From positions 1 through 12,637 of the forward strand of contig CAMYJJ010000062.1 of the NCBI GenBank assembly GCA_947258735.1: DNA of 12,637 bases. Direction: 5' to 3'. Below, piece after piece: positions 1-6,507 of the stretch. Position 1 is the first letter of the stretch. Every line of letters begins with the position of its first letter. The notes beneath the pieces were generated by a model. That model saw nothing but the letters and a program-made list of their open reading frames with translations, did not search any database and was not told where the DNA came from. Made by a program: the position numbers and the translations under genes. Source of the DNA: Thermodesulfovibrionia bacterium (lineage in GTDB: Bacteria; Nitrospirota; Thermodesulfovibrionia; UBA6902).

Positions 1-372
1 ACGAATGAACGTGTGATGCAAAACAGTATTACCCCCGTCATTGATGATTCCTGCCCATCCAGACCTTTTATCACTTTTTGATAAGAACGTAACAGGTGCA
101 TCTTTAGTTCCGTCAGCTATTAATGATCCCCTCACTGTTATCTCTGTAAGAAAGGATATGAACTCGGGATCTGTCTTGGTTCCTTCTGATGCTGTGACAC
201 GAATAACAGTACCTGGTGAGATGGTAAGCGTAACGCCCTTTGGTACGAGAATGTTTTCATCAACCGATACCTCACCTGACCAGGTTGTATCAGATTCTAT
301 GGTTTTCGCCAAGGCAGGAGAAGGCAGAAAAAGGACCAAAAAGAGGAGATAGATGAATACAGGTTTATTCAT
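1..372 (-). CDS. Exported parallel beta-helix-like protein, N-terminal part (cut by left edge)
   Basis: Reading the minus strand from ATG at 372 gives 124 codons open to the window edge, so the C-terminus is missing. Residues 1-22 are a clear Sec signal peptide (Lys near the start, hydrophobic core LLFLVLFLPS, cleavage after ALA). The mature start has the pattern W-x-G-x-V-x-V-x-x-x-I-x-V-P-x-G-V-T-L-T-I-x-P-G-T, followed by I-T-V-x-G-x-L-x-A-x-G-T and A-P-V-T-F. This is the usual entry into right-handed parallel beta-helix proteins, where each turn repeats such a strand pattern. An in-frame TAA five codons upstream fixes ATG 372 as the first possible ATG start; no good Shine-Dalgarno is seen. 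Likely periplasmic or surface-exposed; substrate and function cannot be told from the fragment. Confidence 0.8.
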   Translation of the reverse strand, partial: MNKPVFIYLLFLVLFLPSPALAKTIESDTTWSGEVSVDENILVPKGVTLTISPGTVIRVTASEGTKTDPEFISFLTEITVRGSLIADGTKDAPVTFLSKSDKRSGWAGIINDGGNTVLHHTFIR

Positions 373-515
373 GACTCTGGTTTTTTATAGAAAAGAGGGT
401 GACCTGCTGAATGAAAGGAATATCTGCCATTATTGTATTAACTGTCCTTCAATAAAGGATTTTCAAATATTAACCATCATGATATTTTACCATTGGGAGA
501 GTTGTATTAACAATG
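373..515. other. Intergenic upstream region of the beta-helix gene
   Basis: This AT-rich stretch separates the left-edge gene from the octamer-repeat element. It should hold the promoter of the minus-strand beta-helix gene, but no convincing -35/-10 pair was found. A short hairpin (TCCTT, 5-nt loop, AAGGA, followed by TTTT on the plus strand) lies near 445-465 and is too weak to call a terminator. No gene is supported. Confidence 0.4.
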
Positions 516-700
516 CAGGGAAGCGGGGAAGCGGGGAAGTGGGGAAGTGGGGAAGTGGGGAAGTGGGGAAGTGGGGAAGCGGGGAAGCGTGAAAGCATGA
601 AAGCATGAAAGCATGAAAGCATGAAAGCTCGAAAGTGAGCTTCCGAACTTCCGCACTTCCGCACTTCCGCACTTCCGAACTTCCGAGCTTCCGCACTTTA
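516..700. repeat. Octamer inverted-repeat element 1 (after cbiO)
   Basis: The left part (about 516-628) is octamers of types GAAGTGGG, GAAGCGGG and GAAAGCAT in tandem. The right part (about 631-700) is the inverted type, CTTCCGCA and CTTCCGAA in tandem. The centre, around GCTCGAAAGTGAGC, is a small hairpin. On the cbiO mRNA this forms a purine-rich then pyrimidine-rich arm that can fold into a long degenerate stem. The last unit, CTTTA, contains the TAA stop codon of cbiO (698-700). The octamer period causes translations with an 8-residue repeat in every frame; those are artefacts. Confidence 0.85.
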
Positions 701-1507
701 ATGTTTATGAAAGAAATAATGCGAGTGCCTGTGCTTGTGAGCTTTTGCATCATGGATATGCAGGTGCTCATGTATGAGATTTGCCTTGAGAAGAAGGTCA
801 TCATCATTGAGAATCTCCTCCGACCCACCTATCTTTTCAATCATGTGCTCTTCAGAAAGGAGCGCTACCTTTGTCTCGAGTTCGGCCACAAGTGAAAGAT
901 CATGCGTTGCTATCACTATTGTTTTGCCCGCCCCACTTAATGCGAGCAGCAGTTCAACAAGGAAACACTGGGTCCTCGGGTCAAGGCCGTTTGTTGGTTC
1001 ATCAAAAAGAATAACTTCCGGATTTATCGTCAGGACCGACCCTATGGCCACCCTTTTCTTCTCACCGCCGGACAACATATAGGACGGCCTGTCCCTGAGG
1101 TCTTCTATTTCCAGCATCTTCAGGACATCATTGGCCCTGTCCATTGCTTCACTCTCCTGTATCTCAAGCTGGAGAGGTCCATAGAGCAGTTCATCCAGCA
1201 CAGTGGGGCAGAAAAGCTGTATGTCAGAATCCTGGAACACATATCCTACACGTTCCCTGAAAAACTTCAGGAAACTCCTGTTCTTAAGGGTCTGCTCTGA
1301 TACCTCTTTTCCCCTGAAAAAGACTTTTCCCTCTGACTGATGTACAAGGCCGCTCATGATCTGAAGGAGTGTTGACTTGCCTGTACCATTCGCACCGATA
1401 ATGGCAAACCGTTCACCCTCTTTCACCTCAAGTGAGATCTTATTGACAGCAGGTATTCTGTCATAGTACTTGTAGCTTATGTTTTCAAGACCTATGATGT
1501 TTTCCAT
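698..1507 (-). CDS. cbiO: ECF nickel/cobalt transporter ATPase, CbiO/NikO type, with His-rich tail
   Basis: A 269-residue ABC ATPase that powers the ECF-type nickel/cobalt importer together with CbiM and CbiQ at the inner membrane. Walker A is GANGTGKST (38-46), the Q-loop Gln is about 92, the signature is LSGGE (145-149), Walker B is VILFDEP (165-171) and the switch His is H202 in ATHD. Typical CbiO proteins end soon after the ATPase fold. This one carries 10 His in its last 24 residues (246-269), a probable metal-binding tail. Start ATG 1507 has GGAGGT four bases upstream. It is the last gene of the nikR-cbiM-N-Q-O set and is separated from cbiQ by a 308-base palindrome-rich gap. Nickel rather than cobalt is inferred from the linked nikR. 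Confidence 0.95.
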   Translation of the reverse strand: MENIIGLENISYKYYDRIPAVNKISLEVKEGERFAIIGANGTGKSTLLQIMSGLVHQSEGKVFFRGKEVSEQTLKNRSFLKFFRERVGYVFQDSDIQLFCPTVLDELLYGPLQLEIQESEAMDRANDVLKMLEIEDLRDRPSYMLSGGEKKRVAIGSVLTINPEVILFDEPTNGLDPRTQCFLVELLLALSGAGKTIVIATHDLSLVAELETKVALLSEEHMIEKIGGSEEILNDDDLLLKANLIHEHLHIHDAKAHKHRHSHYFFHKH

Positions 1508-1815
1508 AGTACCTCCGCCTCGTCATTCCGGCTTGCCCGGAATCTGCTTCCTTTGTCATCCCTGACTTGGAGACTGTGTCGCATTTCATATAACGTGCAT
1601 AATGTCATTCTGAATTCATTTCAGAATCTCGTTTTTTTATCATGTTGCAGATCATGAGATCCTGAAACAAGTTCAGGATGACAATTGTGACACAGTCTCT
1701 TGATCGGGTATCCTTAATAATAAAATTGGATTCCCGCTCAAAAGTACGCGGGAATGACAAGCGTTTAATTTATATGTAATGTCCATTTTGTTTTTCATCC
1801 ATTCAGCCTTTTTTC
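1508..1815. repeat. Palindrome-rich, MITE-like spacer between cbiQ and cbiO
   Basis: No gene is supported in this 308-base gap. It is built from palindromes: ATTCCGG/CCGGAAT at 1525-1543, ATTCTGA/TCAGAAT at 1607-1627, ATCCTGA/TCAGGAT at 1659-1679 and ATTCCCGC/GCGGGAAT at 1730-1755. Most are framed by GTCATTC or GAATGAC, as in dispersed palindromic repeats of many bacterial genomes. The middle two lie inside an 11-bp perfect inverted repeat, GAGACTGTGTC (1570-1580) and GACACAGTCTC (1689-1699), giving a 130-base MITE-like unit. It appears to interrupt an otherwise tight operon. Confidence 0.7.
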
Positions 1816-2742
1816 TCAAATCCATAAGAAGAAAATTCCTATAATCAAAAGCATGCCGCCCGTCACAATATCCCGGGTATTAAGTTTACCTGATGGATAT
1901 AGTTTCACCTCTTCCGAGAACCCTTTGCTTAACATTGCCTTAAAGATCTCCTCAAAGCGAAGCCTTGTCTTTTTAAATATAAATCCCATCCTGCCTGCTG
2001 CCCATTTCCGGGCATCTGCATTTTTTACCTGTCTGGCCAGTTTGCTCTTTTTTGCCAGATACATATCTTCCAGCGTTTTTGAAAATATAAATATGTACTT
2101 GTATGAGAGAGTGATTACCATCAGAAAACTGTCCGGGACTTTCATGACCTTTAAGGCCTTTATGATTTCCGGAAAAGGTGTTGTGTATAACACGAGAAAG
2201 GAAATTGAGAGTGAATTTACTACCCGAATGGTCAGCATGGCAACAACATTAAGCCCTTCCCTGGTAATGCCTATTTCTGCCGGGACATGATACACCCAGA
2301 AATTATAATCTCTCGATAGCTGCATCACAGGAAACACGATTTCCCCTTTAACAATTACATTAAAGGCAGAGGGAATTGCTATGAGAAATCCGAAGAGAAA
2401 TCCAAGAAGAAAAACCTTTTTATAAAAGCTGAATATGTTTAAACGAGAAATCAGAACAAGAGTAAAAATAAACATCCATAGATATACTTCCGGCATTATC
2501 TCTTTTTTAAGGCTTACAATCACGACATAGAAAAGGAGAAAAAGCACTTTAATCCGGGCATCAATTCTCTGATAAAATCCATCCATTGAAGCTGTTTCCC
2601 ATTGTATATAGCCGGACTTTATTACGTCTGCCACCTGGTTAATACCTTTTTCAATGAATGACATCTTTACTTTTCCCCTGCCCTCTTCAAATGACCGGGA
2701 AGCAGGTTTATCTAAAAGAAACGCGGGTATCTTACCTGCCAT
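1816..2742 (-). CDS. cbiQ: ECF transporter transmembrane subunit, CbiQ/NikQ type (EcfT)
   Basis: A 308-residue membrane protein that couples the CbiO ATPase to the substrate-binding CbiM in the nickel/cobalt ECF importer. Hydrophobic segments lie at about residues 67-83, 87-103, 107-130, 165-190 and 290-308. The cytosolic part with DMYLAKKSK, ARKWAAGRMGFIF and FKAMLSKGF matches the EcfT coupling region that contacts the ATPases; the AMLSKGF segment corresponds to the conserved second A-x-x-x-R/K-G coupling helix. ATG 2742 overlaps the preceding gene by 11 bases but has no Shine-Dalgarno. A second candidate, ATG 2664 (residue 27, MSFIEKG), has a weak GGGG upstream, so the first 26 residues are uncertain. 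Confidence 0.92.
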   Translation of the reverse strand: MAGKIPAFLLDKPASRSFEEGRGKVKMSFIEKGINQVADVIKSGYIQWETASMDGFYQRIDARIKVLFLLFYVVIVSLKKEIMPEVYLWMFIFTLVLISRLNIFSFYKKVFLLGFLFGFLIAIPSAFNVIVKGEIVFPVMQLSRDYNFWVYHVPAEIGITREGLNVVAMLTIRVVNSLSISFLVLYTTPFPEIIKALKVMKVPDSFLMVITLSYKYIFIFSKTLEDMYLAKKSKLARQVKNADARKWAAGRMGFIFKKTRLRFEEIFKAMLSKGFSEEVKLYPSGKLNTRDIVTGGMLLIIGIFFLWI

Positions 2743-3067
2743 TTTTCATTACCACTTTTGAGATTAGATAAATCACAAAAGAAACTGCAAGGATTCCTAT
2801 GAGTCCTGATCCAATATATGAAATGATCTTTACTGACATTGAGCTTCCTCCGCCGCCGAGATTGTAATCAGGGACGGGCGCTTTCCAGAATTCGGCATAT
2901 TTTCTCAACCCCTCCGGGACATACCCAAGGATGTTTTCAAGAGCTTCTGTTCCCCACTCACCCCAGGCATCACCTGAATTAAAAAGTTCGGGCAGAATAA
3001 TACCGAGCGGTGAGACCAGCGCCATGATCAGCAGTCCGATCCATAGCTTTTTCTGTGTCCTGGTCAT
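2732..3067 (-). CDS. PDGLE-domain subunit of nickel/cobalt ECF transporter (NikN/CbiN-like)
   Basis: A 111-residue protein with two membrane helices (about 8-25 and 83-104) and a short extracytoplasmic loop containing VPEGLRKYAEFW, a variant of the PDGLE motif, then a Gly-rich stretch. In this transporter family such small subunits sit with CbiM and are needed for metal loading. I chose ATG 3067 because a strong GGGAGGTGAT lies 7 bases upstream and the start falls one base after the cbiM stop. The longer reading from 3094 would overlap cbiM and put the Shine-Dalgarno inside the gene. The 3' end overlaps cbiQ by 11 bases, which points to translational coupling. Confidence 0.88.
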   Translation of the reverse strand: MTRTQKKLWIGLLIMALVSPLGIILPELFNSGDAWGEWGTEALENILGYVPEGLRKYAEFWKAPVPDYNLGGGGSSMSVKIISYIGSGLIGILAVSFVIYLISKVVMKNGR

Positions 3068-3068
3068 A

Positions 3069-3755
3069 TTACTTATCACCTCCCTGCACGGCATATATAA
3101 GCTCCGGTTCGTTCTTTATAAAATATTTAAACAGGAGAACGGTCACAACACCTTCAACAAAGCTGAACAGCAGCAGGTGTTCCAGCGCCATAACAGGCAG
3201 GGCTATTGATAGGGGATAAGGCGAGTACAGGGGCTGACCATCAGGAGACTGTGCAATGAGAGGCTGTATACCAAGCTGGATTGCGACCATTATTGCTGAA
3301 ACGGTTAGACTGACATATCCGGATAGGAAAGCCGCAAGAGAAAGCTTTTTCAGCTCCGTGGATTTTCCCTTGACCAGGTTAAATACCCAGTATGCCACGA
3401 AAGGCATTACTACCGCTATATTGAAACAGTTCGCACCAATGGCTGTGATACCGCCGTCACCGAACATTAAGGCCTGAATGATCAGGACAACAGAAACAGC
3501 GATAACCGCTGTCCACGGCCCCAGAAGGACGGCAATAATTCCTGCCCCTACTGCGTGGCCTGTTGTTCCCCCGGGAATGGGAATGTTAAACATCATAATG
3601 AGAAAGGAGAAGACAGCAGCCATTGCAAAATATGGAACCTGTTTTGTTGAGATTTCCTTTTTTATTTTCTTCAGTGCAACTGACCAGCAGATCAGAGATG
3701 CCCCGAATAACGGCACATATGTTTGCGGGCTTAAATATCCGTCAGGTATATGCAT
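3069..3755 (-). CDS. cbiM: Nickel/cobalt ECF transporter substrate-binding protein CbiM/NikM
   Basis: A 228-residue integral membrane S-component. It begins MHIPDG, the CbiM hallmark: in solved NikM structures the N-terminal Met amine, His2 and His67 bind the metal, and here His2 and His67 (in GTTGHAVGAG) are at exactly those positions. Because Met1 itself is a ligand, the start is fixed at ATG 3755; AGGAT six bases upstream is the ribosome site. About six to seven hydrophobic segments follow, as expected. The gene is followed one base later by the PDGLE subunit. The linked nikR makes nickel the likely substrate; cobalt is possible because CbiM and NikM cannot be told apart reliably by sequence alone. 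Confidence 0.95.
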   Translation of the reverse strand: MHIPDGYLSPQTYVPLFGASLICWSVALKKIKKEISTKQVPYFAMAAVFSFLIMMFNIPIPGGTTGHAVGAGIIAVLLGPWTAVIAVSVVLIIQALMFGDGGITAIGANCFNIAVVMPFVAYWVFNLVKGKSTELKKLSLAAFLSGYVSLTVSAIMVAIQLGIQPLIAQSPDGQPLYSPYPLSIALPVMALEHLLLFSFVEGVVTVLLFKYFIKNEPELIYAVQGGDK

Positions 3756-3782
3756 TTTTTATCCTATTCTCAGTTCCTCTTA

Positions 3783-3932
3783 AAAGTGCAGAAGCGCGAA
3801 AGTGAGAAAGCGCGAAAGTGAGAAAGCGCGAAAGTGAGAAAGTGAGGATGACAACGTCCTGACTTACATACTTCCGGGCTTACGCTCTTTGCAATGTACG
3901 AACTTACCAACTTATGCGCTTCCTCTGCTTTA
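3783..3932. repeat. Octamer inverted-repeat element 2 (between nikR and cbiM)
   Basis: The left part is tandem GAAAGTGA/GAAAGCGC (about 3789-3845). The centre has AGGA-N8-TCCT (about 3845-3860). The right part is CTTACATA, CTTCCGGG, CTTACGCT, a degenerate stretch, CTTACCAA, CTTATGCG, CTTCCTCT and CTTTA. The terminal CTTTA contains the nikR stop codon (3930-3932). It sits inside the presumed nikR-cbiM transcript and occupies nearly the whole spacer, so it would be an intercistronic hairpin that could alter the ratio of nikR to transporter mRNA. Confidence 0.82.
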
Positions 3933-4346
3933 TTTCAAACGTTTACCTGTTGTAGTTGCTGTCAACTTTCCGTGCTTCACCCCTTTAGTGCCAATCAGCC
4001 TGTCCGCAACAACCCTTATGTCTTCTGACTTACCTTTTACAATAATTACTTCAAGGCAGTTATGTCCGTCTAGGTGGATATGCGTCGTTGATATAACAAG
4101 CTGGTGATAGTGATGCTGGATATCATTCAGATTGTCATTTAACTCCCTGGTGTCATGGGAGTAAACCAGGGTGATTGTTCCGACTGTTTCGGTATTGTCA
4201 GATTTCCACTCCTCTGTGACAAGGCTGTCCCTTATAAGGTCCCTGATCGCCTCACTGCGGCTTGCGTAACCCTTCTTCTTAATGAGTCTGTCAAACCTTT
4301 TAAGCAAAGGGCTTTCAAGTGATATGCCGAATCTTGTAACTGACAT
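3930..4346 (-). CDS. nikR: Nickel-responsive transcriptional regulator NikR
   Basis: A 138-residue nickel sensor and repressor of nickel uptake. The N-terminal ribbon-helix-helix (about 1-45, TRFGISLESPLLKRFD then SRSEAIRDLIRD) binds DNA. The C-terminal ACT-type domain carries the square-planar nickel site: His78, His89, His91 and Cys97 in the pattern HHYH...THIHLDGHNC, equivalent to E. coli His76, His87, His89 and Cys95. Length is normal for the family. The operator and promoter lie directly in front of the start, so it probably represses itself together with the downstream transporter genes. There is no Shine-Dalgarno before ATG 4346 and the predicted mRNA start is only a few bases upstream, suggesting near-leaderless translation. 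Confidence 0.97.
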   Translation of the reverse strand: MSVTRFGISLESPLLKRFDRLIKKKGYASRSEAIRDLIRDSLVTEEWKSDNTETVGTITLVYSHDTRELNDNLNDIQHHYHQLVISTTHIHLDGHNCLEVIIVKGKSEDIRVVADRLIGTKGVKHGKLTATTTGKRLK

Positions 4347-4347
4347 C

Positions 4348-4374
4348 GTGTTACTTATTATAAATTAGTAACAC
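4348..4374 (-). promoter_or_regulatory. NikR operator, GTGTTAC-N13-GTAACAC
   Basis: A perfect 7-bp inverted repeat, GTGTTAC at 4348-4354 and GTAACAC at 4368-4374, with a 13-base spacer. This matches the GTGTTAC-N13/14-GTAACAC form reported for NikR sites in several bacteria and archaea by comparative genomics. It covers the -10 box and the likely transcription start of nikR, so bound Ni-NikR would block polymerase. No second copy was found before cbiM, supporting control of cbiMNQO through the nikR promoter. Confidence 0.9.
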
Positions 4375-4386
4375 TGATTTAGGCAA
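4357..4386 (-). promoter_or_regulatory. Promoter of the nikR operon
   Basis: On the minus strand, TTGCCT (4381-4386) is followed by an 18-base spacer and a perfect TATAAT (4357-4362). The expected start of transcription is at about 4350, only some four bases before the nikR ATG. The -35 box lies at the edge of octamer-repeat element 3. Confidence 0.75.
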
Positions 4387-4588
4387 GTGCGAAAGTGGGG
4401 AAGCGTAAAAGTGGGGAAGCGTAAAAGTGGGGAAGCGTAAAAGTGGGGAAGCGTAAAAGTGAGGAAGCGTGGAAGTGGGCAAGTGCGGAAGTGGGCAAGT
4501 GCGGAAGTGGGAAAGCGTGGAAGTGAGGACGGCAACTTACGACCTTACGTTCTTACGAACTTTCTCACTTACGAGCTTACGAACTTAC
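4384..4588. repeat. Octamer inverted-repeat element 3 (between trmO and nikR)
   Basis: The left part (about 4384-4530) alternates GAAGCGTA/AAAGTGGG and GAAGTGGG/CAAGTGCG units. After a centre GAGGACGGCAA the right part (about 4533-4588) is CTTACGAC, CTTACGTT, CTTACGAA, CTTTCTCA, CTTACGAG, CTTACGAA, CTTACAAA. The right arm runs into the trmO frame and supplies its last residues (V-S-S) and stop codon TAA (4577-4579). The left arm touches the nikR promoter. Confidence 0.85.
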
Positions 4589-4996
4589 AAACTCCTCCCT
4601 AACTGATTTAATATCAATTACAGGAGTGCCGTCTATAACCTCCAGAGGGGAGACCCTGATTCGTCCGGAAGCAGCAAACTCCCGTATCTCCACCCTATGC
4701 AACCCTATCGGATTAGGCCTGTGAGGTGAACGCATTGCAAAAACTCCCTTTGCAGGTCTTTCCTTGTCTGCCCTCGGGTGAATCTTAAGTTCATCGCGTC
4801 TGGCAAGATGCAGCCAGGTCAGAACGATAATCTCCTGACCAGCTTCCAGGTCATCAAGTCCTTTGATAAAATCAGGGCAAATCTCGATCCAAGCATCAGG
4901 CGCGCCTTCCTGCCCCTGTTTCGGGCATTCTTCAAGGGATTTGAGTTTTGAGCGGACAACGCCGATTGGTTTGAGGGTTATTTGGTTGTTATTCAT
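4577..4996 (-). CDS. trmO: tRNA (N6-threonylcarbamoyladenosine(37)-N6)-methyltransferase TrmO
   Basis: A 139-residue protein of the TsaA/YaeB/TrmO family, a SAM-dependent methyltransferase with a small beta-barrel fold that methylates t6A37 in tRNA(Thr). The opening LKPIGVVRS, the WLHLARRDELKIHPR stretch and the SAM-site motif RSPHRPNPIGLH (89-100) are typical, as is LEVIDGTPVIDIK near the end. It is the short form, without the extra C-terminal domain of the E. coli enzyme. AAGGA lies five bases before ATG 4996. The final residues and stop codon come from octamer-repeat element 3, so the extreme C-terminus may differ from relatives. In archaeal-type members of the family the exact tRNA target is less certain. 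Confidence 0.93.
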   Translation of the reverse strand: MNNNQITLKPIGVVRSKLKSLEECPKQGQEGAPDAWIEICPDFIKGLDDLEAGQEIIVLTWLHLARRDELKIHPRADKERPAKGVFAMRSPHRPNPIGLHRVEIREFAASGRIRVSPLEVIDGTPVIDIKSVREEFVSS

Positions 4997-5122
4997 GAAG
5001 TTCCTTTAAGCGCTTGATATCCTGCTGCATATACGGGAAGCCAGTTTTCTGTCATACCCCAACAAGATCGGGTTATCTGCGATTTTCTTCATTTCAAATC
5101 AGAGAGTTGAACTAACTGACTT

Positions 5123-5185
5123 AAGAAAGCGTGACAGGGAGGAAAACAACGTACTGGTTTATGCGCTTACTCTCTTACGCACTTA
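5123..5185. repeat. Octamer inverted-repeat element 4 (short)
   Basis: The shortest copy of the family. The left side is degenerate (AAGAAAGCGTGACAGGGAGG). The right side is clear: TTATGCG, CTTACTCT, CTTACGCA, CTTATTG. The last unit contains the TAA stop (5183-5185) of the neighbouring minus-strand gene, as in the other four copies. Confidence 0.7.
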
Positions 5186-5971
5186 TTGAGGCACTCCCAT
5201 GGTACTGACAGTAATGTCTATCCCGTTTTTCACTTCTCCTGTTTTAATGTCAAGCGCCTTGCCTTTTGCATACACACCCATAATCTGGTCAGCAGAAGGA
5301 GGTCCTCCGCCATAATGCGCCCTTGCTCTTAAATAATACTTGCCGCCACTGGCTACTCTGAGCATGTATTTCCCCTCCTTACCCGTTCTTTCTGATACAT
5401 ACATCGGTCTACCGAACATGGTAGCGGTGGGAAACGCAAAGACAAGCATGCCATGAACTGCTTTTCCCTTTGTATCAACAATTGCACCCTGAATTGATGT
5501 AATTCCTTTTTTAACGAGTTTCTTAGAGCTGAAAGGGGCTGCCTCTTCGCCGAGACCCATATCAAGATTTTTAAACTGACTTACTTCATGCAGTTTTGGA
5601 TTCCCTCCGGCATCAGAACTGATAAAAAAATAGTCTCCATCTTTAGGAGGACCGAGCATCTCGCCTGAGAATTTCTGACTTGCTCCCATATAATAGTTGC
5701 CTTCTGGGAGCTCAGCTTCGAAACTTCCATCATTGTCAATATTAAATGAATGAGTAGGGACCCGCCAGTATTTGGTTGCAGAAGGTGGTGGACCTGACTG
5801 CTCACTGAAGAAAAAGACCATCCCACCTGTCATCGGGCCTTTTCCCTTCACAGCAAGCTTGCCGGTGACGGTGCCTGTACTAACAGCATACCTATTGTCC
5901 AGGGCATAAGCACTACTGCACAGAATAATGCTCAATATGATGCCCGACCAGAATGAAAGCCGCCTTTTCAT
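5183..5971 (-). CDS. Exported two-domain beta-sandwich protein (carboxypeptidase-regulatory-like), paralogue A
   Basis: A 262-residue exported protein of unknown function. Residues 1-23 are a Sec signal peptide (KRR, then a hydrophobic core, cleavage near AYA). Two beta-sandwich domains follow. The first has GTVTGKL, SGPPP, DGSFEAELPEGNYY and GPPKDGDY; the second has IQGAIVDTKGKAVHGMLVFAF, GKEGKYMLRV, GGKYYLRAR and GGPPSADQIMGVY. The G-x-x-x-D-x-x-G-x-x-V-x-G-x-x-V-x-x-F and G-x-Y-x-L/M patterns resemble carboxypeptidase regulatory-like domains, often adhesive or carbohydrate-binding. It is a paralogue of the gene at 6508-7362. Start 5971 has GAGGAG seven bases upstream; the longer reading from 5986 places its ATG against that same ribosome site. 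Probably the last gene of a three-gene operon. Confidence 0.85.
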   Translation of the reverse strand: MKRRLSFWSGIILSIILCSSAYALDNRYAVSTGTVTGKLAVKGKGPMTGGMVFFFSEQSGPPPSATKYWRVPTHSFNIDNDGSFEAELPEGNYYMGASQKFSGEMLGPPKDGDYFFISSDAGGNPKLHEVSQFKNLDMGLGEEAAPFSSKKLVKKGITSIQGAIVDTKGKAVHGMLVFAFPTATMFGRPMYVSERTGKEGKYMLRVASGGKYYLRARAHYGGGPPSADQIMGVYAKGKALDIKTGEVKNGIDITVSTMGVPQ

Positions 5972-6028
5972 AGCTAATCTCCTCATTTTTTAACATTTCA
6001 TATTCCATTAATTATTCAAACCGAGACA

Positions 6029-6466
6029 TTAGTTCTGCTTAAACAGGTCTGACAGTCTTGGTGTAAAGTCGAACTCATCGAACCGCCACGTTCCATCAAC
6101 CTTGAGGAAGTAAAATGACCATACAATGGCCTGCTTCTCGGCTATTTCCAAATACTGCAGTCCCAGCACAAAGTCTTTTATCTTTTTCTCATGGACAAAC
6201 TCATAGCTCTTTGCAGGACCATACTGCATCGCATATTTCCGCCTTATCTGCATAGTTTCATCTGTATTAGAATTAAAATCAATATTATTCATGTTTACAT
6301 AGGGCCTCAATATCTGAAATGCTGCCTCAAGTTTCCCATTGCCAACCTGCTCCATTACTTTATCAGTAAACTGCTTTACTGCCGCCTCATCCTTTAACGT
6401 TTCTGCTGCAGTCGCGTACGAACTGAACATGAAAATTAATACTATAATGATCGATCTTAATATCAT
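6029..6466 (-). CDS. Exported small NTF2-like hypothetical protein
   Basis: A 145-residue protein with a Sec signal peptide (MILRSIIIVLIFMFSSY, cleavage near ATA-A). The mature part starts with helices (EAAVKQFTDKVMEQVGNGKLEAAFQILRPYV) and ends in strands with the pattern AIVWSFYFLKVDGTWRFDEFDF. This arrangement, a helical start and a closing strand with W-R-F/V-x-x-F, resembles NTF2/SnoaL-like or DUF3887-type periplasmic proteins; this is a fold guess, not a recognised family. ATG 6466 was chosen because AGGGTG lies six bases upstream; a GTG at 6475 directly abuts the AGGAGG and leaves no spacing. It lies between the two paralogous beta-sandwich genes with gaps of 41-57 bases, so it is probably co-transcribed and co-functional. 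Confidence 0.8.
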   Translation of the reverse strand: MILRSIIIVLIFMFSSYATAAETLKDEAAVKQFTDKVMEQVGNGKLEAAFQILRPYVNMNNIDFNSNTDETMQIRRKYAMQYGPAKSYEFVHEKKIKDFVLGLQYLEIAEKQAIVWSFYFLKVDGTWRFDEFDFTPRLSDLFKQN

Positions 6467-6507
6467 ATAAAACACCCTCCTCCATAATTACTGTCCATGG
6501 AATCTAT

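Noticed and set aside
41..352. Plus-strand ORF of 103 codons
   Set aside because: It is antisense to a well-supported signal-peptide-bearing beta-helix gene (372 to 1, minus strand).
516..700. Possible CRISPR array
   Set aside because: The units are 8 bases without unique spacers and switch to the inverted form half-way; no cas genes are nearby.
487..895. ORFs through the octamer repeats that give Ser/Pro/Phe-rich repeat proteins on both strands
   Set aside because: An 8-base period gives an 8-residue repeat in any open frame. The ORFs overlap the end of cbiO and have no ribosome site.
3068..3094. Earlier start (3094) for the PDGLE subunit
   Set aside because: It would overlap cbiM by 26 bases and place the strong GGGAGGTGAT inside the gene; ATG 3067 fits it well.
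5006..5092. 28-codon minus-strand ORF just before trmO, starting MKKIADNP
   Set aside because: Its stop lies next to the trmO ribosome site, which could mean coupling, but it has no Shine-Dalgarno, no promoter and no recognisable feature. Kept as a possibility only.
6473..6475. GTG start three codons upstream for the NTF2-like gene
   Set aside because: It directly touches the AGGAGG, leaving no spacing; ATG 6466 is well placed.
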